A stretch of DNA of 5,189 nucleotides from Burkholderiaceae bacterium (GTDB lineage Bacteria; Pseudomonadota; Gammaproteobacteria; Burkholderiales; Burkholderiaceae): NCBI GenBank assembly GCA_025458735.1, contig JALORV010000078.1, forward strand, positions 1-5,189. The letters are read 5' to 3'. Shown one piece after another: positions 1 to 5,189 of this stretch. The notes under the pieces are model-generated. The model saw nothing but the letters and a program-made list of their open reading frames with translations. It did no database searches and had not been told where the DNA came from. Each line of letters opens with the position of its first letter. Position 1 is the stretch's first letter. The translations under genes were made by a program, and so were the position numbers.

Positions 1-279
1 GAGTTCCAGCCGCTGGTCGAGGCGCACGGCAAGTACCTCGCCGCCAACGCCGGCCGCCAGATCCGCATCGAGGGCAACACCGACGAGCGCGGCGGGCGCG
101 AGTACAACCTCGCGCTCGGCCAGAAACGCGCGGAGGCGGTCAAGCAGCGGCTGCTGGTGCTGGGCGCGCGCGATGCGCAGATCGAGACCGTCAGCTTCGG
201 CAAGGAGAAGCCGCGTGCGCTCGGCAGCACGGAAGAGGCCTGGGCCCAGAACCGTCGCGCCGACATCGTCTACAAGTAA
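1..279 (+). CDS. pal: Peptidoglycan-associated lipoprotein Pal, C-terminal part (5' end outside window)
   Basis: The frame is open from the first base to a TAA stop and gives 92 residues, about half of a usual Pal of roughly 170. The start, lipoprotein signal and N-terminal linker lie outside the window. The visible part is an OmpA-like C-terminal domain, which binds diaminopimelate in peptidoglycan from the periplasmic side of the outer membrane. Seen directly: GNTDERGG at fragment residues 25-32, YNLALGQKRAEAV at 35-47, FGKEKP at 66-71, and a terminal NRRADIVYK. By alignment with the OmpA family, D28 and R43 are the expected peptidoglycan-binding Asp and Arg, with the right 15-residue spacing. 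Pal works with TolB and the TolQRA motor in outer-membrane constriction at division. The cpoB gene follows 58 bases later, as is usual at the end of a tol-pal operon. An outer-membrane OmpA-type protein is the only serious alternative, and the cpoB neighbour argues for Pal. Confidence 0.95.
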   Translation, partial: EFQPLVEAHGKYLAANAGRQIRIEGNTDERGGREYNLALGQKRAEAVKQRLLVLGARDAQIETVSFGKEKPRALGSTEEAWAQNRRADIVYK

Positions 280-315
280 GGCTGCCGTGCCGGGCGGCGC
301 ACCGCGTGCGTCACC

Positions 316-336
316 GGATCCCGTGCAACGCGATCC
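316..336 (+). repeat. Imperfect hairpin just upstream of the cpoB start
   Basis: GGATCCCGT (316-324) is followed by the triloop GCA and then ACGCGATCC (328-336). The two arms pair at eight of nine positions, with one C-C mismatch. The structure ends two bases before the cpoB ATG and covers the place where a Shine-Dalgarno sequence would lie; no good one is visible there. It could influence translation of cpoB relative to pal. It lacks a T tract, so it is not a typical terminator. The pairing is seen directly; the role is inferred. Confidence 0.4.
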
Positions 337-337
337 C

Positions 338-1102
338 ATGACCCTGATCCATCGAATCCTCGCTGCCGCCCTGGCGTCGGCGCTCGTGCTGCCCGCGCAG
401 GCGCAGCTCTTCGCCGACGATGACGCACGCAAGGCCATCCTCGAGCTGCGGCAGCGCCTTGCGACGATGGAAGCGTCGCTGCAGAAGAAGGATGCCGAGA
501 TGGCGGCGCGGCTCGACACCGCGCAGCGCGCGCAGCTCGAGCTGGTCAACCAGAACGACGTGCTGAAGCAGGAGCTGGCCCGCCTGCGCGGCCAGGTCGA
601 GACGCTGGCCAACGAGCTGGCCACGCTGCAGAAGCGCAACCGCGACCTTTACACCGACCTCGATGCGCGGCTCAAGAAGGTGGAGCCTGCCTCGGTCACG
701 GTCGACGGGCGCACGGCGACGGTCGACCGCGCCGAACAGGCGGCCTATGACGCGGCGCTGGCACAGTTTCGCGCCGGCGATTTCAAGGCGGCCATCGCGG
801 GCTTCCAGCAATTCAACGCCCGCTTCCCCGCCAGCGCCTACGTGCCGGTGTCGCAGTATTTCATCGGCAGCGCCTACTTCGCGCTCAAGGACTACAAGTC
901 ATCGATCGCGGCGCATCGCGTGGTGGTCGACCGCTACCGCGATTCTCCACGCGCTGCCGAATCATTGCTGGCGATCGCCGACAGCCAGCTGCAGCTGGCA
1001 GACAAGAAGTCTGCCAACGCCACGCTGACCCGCGTCATCAAGGAGTATCCCGACAGCGAGGCGGCGGTGCTGGCGCGCGAGCGCCTGCCCGGCACGCGCT
1101 GA
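338..1102 (+). CDS. cpoB: Cell division coordinator CpoB (YbgF), TolA-binding periplasmic TPR protein
   Basis: The product has 254 residues, normal for the family. The ATG at 338 is chosen because it gives a clean signal peptide: MTLIHR, a hydrophobic stretch at residues 7-19, and an AQA cleavage site at 20-22. The same frame is open further upstream, but only over the end of pal. Residues about 31-115 are rich in heptad-like Leu/Gln/Glu/Lys (QLELVNQNDVLKQELARL at 66-83), matching the trimeric coiled coil of YbgF. Residues about 134-250 hold three TPR-like units, for example AYDAALAQFRAGDFKAAIAG (136-155), FIGSAYFALKDYKSSIAAH (175-193) and a last unit around 208-241 ending in IKEYPDSEAA. In known members the protein binds TolA and couples PBP1B-driven peptidoglycan synthesis to outer-membrane constriction in the periplasm. 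It lies downstream of pal on the same strand and is probably cotranscribed with it. No strong ribosome-binding site is visible. Confidence 0.95.
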   Translation: MTLIHRILAAALASALVLPAQAQLFADDDARKAILELRQRLATMEASLQKKDAEMAARLDTAQRAQLELVNQNDVLKQELARLRGQVETLANELATLQKRNRDLYTDLDARLKKVEPASVTVDGRTATVDRAEQAAYDAALAQFRAGDFKAAIAGFQQFNARFPASAYVPVSQYFIGSAYFALKDYKSSIAAHRVVVDRYRDSPRAAESLLAIADSQLQLADKKSANATLTRVIKEYPDSEAAVLARERLPGTR

Positions 1103-1105
1103 GCC

Positions 1106-1119
1106 GCCGGCGCGCCGGC
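1106..1119. repeat. Perfect 14-base GC palindrome after cpoB
   Basis: GCCGGCGCGCCGGC begins four bases after the cpoB stop codon and is self-complementary over its full length. As RNA it could form a five-pair stem with a CGCG loop. It can also pair in other ways with the GC-rich run to about 1136, which includes another GCCGGC at 1128-1133. No T tract follows, so an intrinsic terminator is not supported. It may still mark the end of the tol-pal transcript. Such palindromes also arise by chance in very GC-rich DNA. The remainder of the 1103-1302 spacer shows no gene; it holds a second short palindrome, GCCGGCCGGC, at 1242-1251. Confidence 0.35.
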
Positions 1120-1302
1120 CCCGGGCCGCCGGCCGCTGCAGCCGGTCGCAGCCGACGGCCACCGCCGACCTTCTGCACCCGCCGCAGCCGCGTTCTGCTC
1201 CTGCCGCAGGATCGGCTCCGTGCCTGCGACACCTGCGCCCAGCCGGCCGGCCGTTGCCGTCGCGGCGACCACTAAACTCGGCGGCGCTGCCTCGCCCCCG
1301 CC

Positions 1303-2418
1303 ATGCCGACCGCCGACCTGCACGCGACCGCGCTCGCCGTCCTGACTGCCAGCTTCGCGCTGGCGTTCGTCTTCGGGGCACTCGTGCAGCACACCGGCTT
1401 CTGCACGATGGGCGGCGTCGCCGACATCGTCGGTTTCGGCGACTGGACGCGCCTGCGGCAGTGGCTGCTGGCCATCGCCGTCGCGCTGGCCGGCACCACC
1501 GCGCTCGACCTCGCCGGTGCCATCGATGTGCGCAACAGTTACTACACCTCGGCAAGCTTCACGCCGCTCGCCTATGTCGTCGGCGGCCTGCTGTTCGGCA
1601 TCGGCATGGTGCTGGCCGGCGGTTGTGGCTCGAAGTCGCTGGTGCGCGCCGGCGCCGGCAGCCTGAAGTCGCTGGTGGCGCTGCTGGTGCTGGCGGTGGT
1701 GGCCTACATGACGCTGCGCGGCGCGCTCGCGCTGGCGCGCGTCGGCGTCCTCGAGCGGGTCGCGATCACGCTGCCGAGCCGCCAGGACCTGCCGTCGCTG
1801 TTCGCGCTGCTGGCCGGCTCGCGCGATGCCTGGCAGGCGGCGCTCGGCTTCGGCGGGGCCGCTGCGCTGGCTGCCTTTGCGCTGCGGGAGCGCAGCTTTC
1901 GCAGTTCCACCAACCTGCTGGCCGGCGTCGGCATCGGCGCGGTGATCGTCGGCGTCTGGTTCGTCTCGGGCGTGATCGGGTACGTCAGCGAACATCCGCA
2001 GACGCTCGAAGCGGCCTTCCTGCGCACCAACTCGCGCCAGATGGAGTCGCTGTCGTTCGTTGCGCCGGTGGCGTGGACGCTCGACTACCTGATGTTCACC
2101 AGCGACGCCAGCAAGGAACTCACCATCGGCATCGTCGCGGTCGCCGGCATGCTGGCCGGGTCCATGGCGGTGGCGCTGGCCTCGGGCCGTTTCCGCTGGG
2201 AAGGCTTTCGCGACACCGAGGACACCGCCAATCACCTGGCCGGTGGTGCGTTGATGGGGTTCGGCGGCGTCACGGCGCTCGGCTGCACGATCGGGCAGGG
2301 GCTGTCGGGGGTGTCGACGCTGGCGGCCGGCTCGTTCCTGGCGCTGGCAAGCATCATTGCCGGCGCCGTGCTGGGACTGCGTTACCAGATGTGGCGCATC
2401 GACCGGCTGGCCGGCTGA
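1303..2418 (+). CDS. YeeE/YedE-family membrane transporter, probable thiosulfate/sulfur-compound uptake (TsuA-like)
   Basis: The product has 371 residues with about nine or ten hydrophobic segments (around 10-30, 52-72, 88-107, 123-143, 176-195, 205-228, 274-294, 313-333 and 338-358), so it is an inner-membrane protein. The sulfur-transport family shows as an internally repeated pattern with glycine-rich, cysteine-bearing motifs: HTGFCTMGG (C34), GGLLFGIGMVLAGGCGS (C108) and GALMGFGGVTALGCTIGQG (C328). In the characterised TsuA/YeeE group, conserved cysteines at these kinds of positions line the path and help pass thiosulfate inward. A fairly hydrophilic stretch at 229-272 probably forms an extramembrane loop. 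Many relatives sit beside a small TusA-like protein (YeeD); none is visible here. The substrate could be thiosulfate or another reduced sulfur compound; the family call is firm, the substrate is not. The ATG at 1303 has no clear Shine-Dalgarno site but starts just before the first membrane segment. A 200-base gap from cpoB suggests a separate transcript. Confidence 0.88.
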   Translation: MPTADLHATALAVLTASFALAFVFGALVQHTGFCTMGGVADIVGFGDWTRLRQWLLAIAVALAGTTALDLAGAIDVRNSYYTSASFTPLAYVVGGLLFGIGMVLAGGCGSKSLVRAGAGSLKSLVALLVLAVVAYMTLRGALALARVGVLERVAITLPSRQDLPSLFALLAGSRDAWQAALGFGGAAALAAFALRERSFRSSTNLLAGVGIGAVIVGVWFVSGVIGYVSEHPQTLEAAFLRTNSRQMESLSFVAPVAWTLDYLMFTSDASKELTIGIVAVAGMLAGSMAVALASGRFRWEGFRDTEDTANHLAGGALMGFGGVTALGCTIGQGLSGVSTLAAGSFLALASIIAGAVLGLRYQMWRIDRLAG

Positions 2419-2446
2419 ACCATCGGTCGCCGACAGCGAGGCGGAA

Positions 2447-2460
2447 CGCGGCTACCCGCG
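2447..2460 (+). repeat. Short stem-loop after the YeeE-family gene
   Basis: CGCGG (2447-2451), loop CTAC, and CCGCG (2456-2460) form a perfect five-pair stem 28 bases after the transporter stop. The downstream bases (GTGTGTTCGG) are only mildly T-rich, so this is at best a weak terminator candidate. The rest of the 2419-2569 spacer shows no convincing gene or promoter. Confidence 0.2.
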
Positions 2461-2569
2461 GTGTGTTCGGCGGTGACCTGACGGGGCGGCTTGACGCGAC
2501 GACTTGCAGCGCAGCCCGAAGCGCACCATGCTTGGCGTTGCGCACACTTGCCACCGGGCGGGAACCATC

Positions 2570-3520
2570 GTGGAAAAGAAGTTTGCTTCACATGCCGATC
2601 TCGAGGAAAAGCGGATCAGCTTCGACCGGCTGTCGGATCACGCGTACGCCTATACCGCAGAAGGTGACCCGAACACCGGGGTGGTGATCGGCGACGACGC
2701 GGTCATGGTGATCGACACGCAGGCCACGCCGGTGATGGCACAGGACGTGATCCGCCGCATCCGGACGGTCACCGACAAGCCGATCAAGTACGTCACGCTG
2801 TCGCACTATCACGCGGTGCGCGTGCTCGGCGCGTCCGGCTACCAGCCGCAGCAGATCATCGCCAGCCGCGACACCTACGACCTGATCGTCGAGCGCGGCG
2901 AGCAGGACATGAAAAGCGAGATCGAGCGCTTCCCGCGGCTGTTCCGCGCGGTGGAGTCGGTGCCGGGACTGACCTGGCCCACCATCGTGTTCGAGAAGCG
3001 GCTGACGCTGTGGATGGGCAAGCTGCAGGTCGAGATCCTGCAACTCGGCCGCGGCCACACCAAGGGCGACACGGTGGTCTGGCTGCCGCAGGAGAAGATC
3101 CTTTTCTCCGGCGACCTGGTCGAGTACGACGCCACGCCGTACACCGGTGACGCCTACCTGACCGACTGGCCGTCCACGCTCGACGCCATCGCGGCGCTGA
3201 ACCCGCAGAAGCTGGTGCCGGGGCGCGGTGCGGCGCTGCAGACGCCGGAGGCCGTTCGCTCCGGGCTCGAGGGCACGCGCGCCTTCGTGACCGCCATGTT
3301 CGAGTCGGTGCAGGCCGGCGCGCGCGCCGGACGGGACCTGCGCAGCGTCTACCGCGAGACCTACGACGCCCTGAAGCCGCAGTTCGGACACTGGGTGATC
3401 TTCGACCACTGCCTGCCCTTCGACGTCAGCCGCGCGTACGACGAGGCCACCGGCCACGTGCACCCGCGCATCTGGACGGCGCAGCGGGACAAGGACATGT
3501 GGCAGGCGCTGGAAGGCTAG
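2570..3520 (+). CDS. MBL-fold (metallo-beta-lactamase superfamily) protein with an altered metal site
   Basis: From the GTG at 2570 the product has 316 residues and no signal peptide, so it is probably cytoplasmic. The MBL fold is shown by GVVIGDDAVMVIDTQ (37-51), SHYHAVRVLG (78-87), LGRGHTKGDTVVW (159-171), LFSGDLV (178-184) and LVPGRG (215-220). The usual HxHxDH motif reads H79-Y-H81-A-V83-R84, so the first two histidines remain but the second-site Asp and His are Val and Arg. H163 and D182, the expected third histidine and bridging aspartate, are present. The last histidine of the usual PGHG is R219. It may bind one metal, or use other ligands such as H274, H280 or C281 in the conserved-looking segment HWVIFDHCLPFDVSR; this is inference. 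The GTG start is preferred because conserved-looking sequence begins there and a GGCGGGA run precedes it. In-frame TTG 2504 and ATG 2528 would add 22 or 14 residues. The reaction is unknown. The monooxygenase gene starts 34 bases downstream, which suggests an operon. Confidence 0.88.
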   Translation: MEKKFASHADLEEKRISFDRLSDHAYAYTAEGDPNTGVVIGDDAVMVIDTQATPVMAQDVIRRIRTVTDKPIKYVTLSHYHAVRVLGASGYQPQQIIASRDTYDLIVERGEQDMKSEIERFPRLFRAVESVPGLTWPTIVFEKRLTLWMGKLQVEILQLGRGHTKGDTVVWLPQEKILFSGDLVEYDATPYTGDAYLTDWPSTLDAIAALNPQKLVPGRGAALQTPEAVRSGLEGTRAFVTAMFESVQAGARAGRDLRSVYRETYDALKPQFGHWVIFDHCLPFDVSRAYDEATGHVHPRIWTAQRDKDMWQALEG

Positions 3521-3554
3521 GCGGGCCGCCGCCCCTGCGCGCTGCCGCCGCGAC

Positions 3555-5189
3555 ATGCCGTCGACCTACCGTCCTCCCGAGTTCCCGTATGTCGCGCCGC
3601 TCGAGGTGGCGTCGGGTGAGACCGCCCGCACGCAGGTCGTGATCGTCGGCGCCGGGCCGGTCGGCCTGGCGGCCGCCATCGACCTCGCGCTGCATGGCAT
3701 CGACTTCATCATTGTCGATGACAACAACACCGTCAGCGTCGGCTCGCGCGCCATCTGCTACGCCAAGCGCGCCCTCGAGATCCTCGATCGCCTCGGCTGC
3801 GGCCAGCCGGTGTGCGCGCGCGGCATCAGCTGGAACGTCGGCAAGGTCTACTTCGGCGACCGGCTCGCCTACCGCTTCGACCTGCTGCCGGAGCCCGGGC
3901 ATCACCGACCGGCCTTCGTCAACCTGCAGCAGTACCACCTCGAGGAGGCGCTGGTCGTGCGGCTGGCCGCGCTCGGCCACGCGGTGCGCTGGCGCAACAA
4001 GGCGGTCGGCGTCGGACAGGATGGCGAGCGCGTGCGCGTCGAGATCGAGACGCCCGATGGTCATTACGTGATCGAGGCCGATTACGTGATCGCCGCCGAC
4101 GGCGCCCGCAGTCCGCTGCGCGACCTGCTGGGACTGGAGTGGAAGGGCCAGGTGTTCCGCGACCGCTTCCTGATTGCCGACGTGCACATGAAGGGCGACT
4201 TTCCAACCGAGCGCTGGTTCTGGTTCGATCCGCCGTTTCATCCCGGCCAGTCGGTGCTGCTGCACCGGCAGGCCGACGACGTCTGGCGCATCGACTTCCA
4301 GCTCGGCTGGGACGCCGATCCGGAGGAGGAGAAGAAGCCCGGGCGGGTCGCTCCGCGCATCCGCGCGATGCTCGGCGACGACCGTCCGTTCACGCTCGAG
4401 TGGGTCAGCGTGTACACCTTCCAGTGCCGCCGGCTCGATCGCTTCGTGCATGGTCGCGTGATCTTCGTCGGCGATGCGGCGCACCAGGTGTCGCCCTTCG
4501 GCGCGCGCGGCGCCAACAGCGGCTTCCAGGACACCGACAACCTCGTCTGGAAACTCGCGCGCGTGCTGCGCGGGCAGTCGCCGGTCTCGCTGCTGGCGAG
4601 CTACGACAGCGAGCGCGTCGAGGCCGCCGACGAGAACATCCTCAACTCCACCCGCGCGACCGACTTCATCACGCCGAAGAGCCCGGTCAGCCGCCTGTTC
4701 CGCGACGCCGTGCTGACGCTGTCGCAGCAGCACGCGTTCGCGCGCCGGCTGGTCAACAGCGGCCGGCTGTCGCTGCCGACCACGCATCGCGGCAGCCCGC
4801 TGTCGACGATCGACCGCGATCCTTTCGCCGGCGCCATGGTGCCCGGGGCGCCGGCGGCCGATGCGCCGGTGCGCGTGCGCGGACGCGCGGCCTGGCTGCT
4901 TGACCAGATCGGTGGCCACTTCGACCTGCTGGTGTTCGCGCCGGTGGCGCCGCACTGGCTCGACGAACTGCAGCGCTCGGTCGGCGGCGAAGTGCGCATC
5001 ACGCAGGTGACCGCTGCCGGCGACGCCGCCGGCGATGGCGGGGAGATCAGGACGCTCGCCGACTGCGATGGCCTGGTGCGCGAACGCTATGACGGCCAGC
5101 CCGGCACGGTCTATCTGCTGCGTCCGGACCAGCACGTGGCCGCGCGCTGGCGCGCCCCGCGGCTGGTCGAAGTGCTGGCCGGCCTCGCG
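3555..5189 (+). CDS. Class A FAD-dependent monooxygenase (aromatic-ring hydroxylase type), 3' end outside window
   Basis: The frame runs from ATG 3555 to the window edge with no stop, giving 545 residues. Relatives of the MhpA/phenol-hydroxylase type are about this long, so only a short C-terminus is probably missing. All three flavin-monooxygenase signatures are visible: the FAD dinucleotide motif VVIVGAGPVGLAAA (28-41), the DG motif YVIAADGARSPLR (177-189), and the GD motif FVGDAAHQVSPFGARGANSG (304-323), where D307 contacts the FAD ribityl chain. Known members use NAD(P)H and O2 to hydroxylate phenolic or similar rings in the cytoplasm. Residues about 430-545 resemble the thioredoxin-like C-terminal domain of that group, ending in LLRPDQHVAARW (521-532). 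It has no CxxC, as expected for a non-redox role. It follows the MBL gene by 34 bases with no clear Shine-Dalgarno site and probably belongs to the same transcript. The substrate cannot be deduced, so a name such as mhpA would be unjustified. Confidence 0.92.
   Translation, partial: MPSTYRPPEFPYVAPLEVASGETARTQVVIVGAGPVGLAAAIDLALHGIDFIIVDDNNTVSVGSRAICYAKRALEILDRLGCGQPVCARGISWNVGKVYFGDRLAYRFDLLPEPGHHRPAFVNLQQYHLEEALVVRLAALGHAVRWRNKAVGVGQDGERVRVEIETPDGHYVIEADYVIAADGARSPLRDLLGLEWKGQVFRDRFLIADVHMKGDFPTERWFWFDPPFHPGQSVLLHRQADDVWRIDFQLGWDADPEEEKKPGRVAPRIRAMLGDDRPFTLEWVSVYTFQCRRLDRFVHGRVIFVGDAAHQVSPFGARGANSGFQDTDNLVWKLARVLRGQSPVSLLASYDSERVEAADENILNSTRATDFITPKSPVSRLFRDAVLTLSQQHAFARRLVNSGRLSLPTTHRGSPLSTIDRDPFAGAMVPGAPAADAPVRVRGRAAWLLDQIGGHFDLLVFAPVAPHWLDELQRSVGGEVRITQVTAAGDAAGDGGEIRTLADCDGLVRERYDGQPGTVYLLRPDQHVAARWRAPRLVEVLAGLA

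Noticed and set aside
1254..1278. Promoter-like TTGCCG (1254-1259) and TAAACT (1273-1278) before the transporter gene, with the short palindrome GTCGCGGCGAC (1259-1269) between them.
   Set aside because: The spacing is only 13 bases, too short for a sigma-70 promoter, and TAAACT alone is weak evidence. A real promoter may be nearby but cannot be supported.
934..2235. A 433-codon open frame on the - strand across the cpoB end and the transporter gene.
   Set aside because: Low-complexity Arg/Ala/Gly/Gln composition without recognisable domains; it overlaps two well-supported + strand genes and the spacer between them.
1050..2444. A 15-base direct repeat, CCGACAGCGAGGCGG, at 1050-1064 (end of cpoB) and 2430-2444 (after the transporter gene), flanking the transporter gene.
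   Set aside because: It resembles a flanking repeat of an inserted segment, but a repeat this short is plausible by chance in DNA this rich in GC, one copy lies inside the conserved cpoB coding sequence, and there is no recombinase or other sign of mobility.
2491..2532. TTGACG (2491-2496) as a -35 box, or TTGCAG (2504-2509) with CATGCT (2527-2532), before the MBL gene.
   Set aside because: TTGACG has no acceptable -10 at 15-19 bases; the second pair matches only three of six bases in each box.
3520..3530. Palindrome GGCGGGCCGCC between the MBL and monooxygenase genes as a possible terminator.
   Set aside because: A one-base centre cannot form a normal hairpin loop, no T tract follows, and the short gap favours cotranscription.
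2588..3556. A 322-codon open frame on the - strand opposite the MBL gene.
   Set aside because: Composition typical of an antisense shadow, and the + strand product has clear MBL motifs.
3426..5135. A 569-codon open frame on the - strand, opposite the monooxygenase gene.
   Set aside because: It is an antisense shadow. GC-rich codon bias removes stops from the opposite strand, the translation is rich in Arg/Ala/Gln/His with no family motif, and the + strand carries all flavin-monooxygenase signatures.

Overview
The window looks like a stretch of chromosome from a GC-rich Gram-negative bacterium, most probably a betaproteobacterium (Burkholderiales or a close relative). The reasons are the strong G/C bias at third codon positions, the Pal sequence style (GNTDERGG...YNLALGQKRA), and a pal-cpoB pair. 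The assignment rests on recalled sequence style, not on a search. All five genes are on the + strand, and no RNA gene, CRISPR array, insertion sequence or other mobile element was seen.

Left part (1-1102): the end of a tol-pal cluster. The C-terminal half of the peptidoglycan-associated lipoprotein Pal enters from the left edge. After a 58-base gap comes cpoB (ybgF), a secreted coiled-coil/TPR protein that works with TolA and Pal to coordinate cell-wall synthesis and outer-membrane constriction. An imperfect hairpin sits immediately before the cpoB start codon.

Middle (1103-2418): a 200-base GC-rich spacer containing palindromes, then a YeeE/YedE-family membrane protein. It has the three cysteine-bearing motifs of the thiosulfate-uptake (TsuA-like) group. 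No TusA/YeeD-like partner gene is visible.

Right part (2419-5189): after a 151-base spacer, an MBL-fold protein and, 34 bases later, a class A FAD-dependent monooxygenase. The monooxygenase runs off the right edge with most of its expected length present. These two genes probably form an operon. The MBL protein keeps three metal-binding histidines and the bridging aspartate, but has lost the second-site Asp-His pair and the last histidine, so its chemistry is probably not that of a standard two-metal hydrolase. Together they look like an uncharacterised oxidative pathway, with hydroxylation of an aromatic or similar ring and a partner MBL protein of unknown reaction. The substrate cannot be read from the sequence. 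The most interesting part of the window is this MBL-monooxygenase pair; the rest is ordinary.
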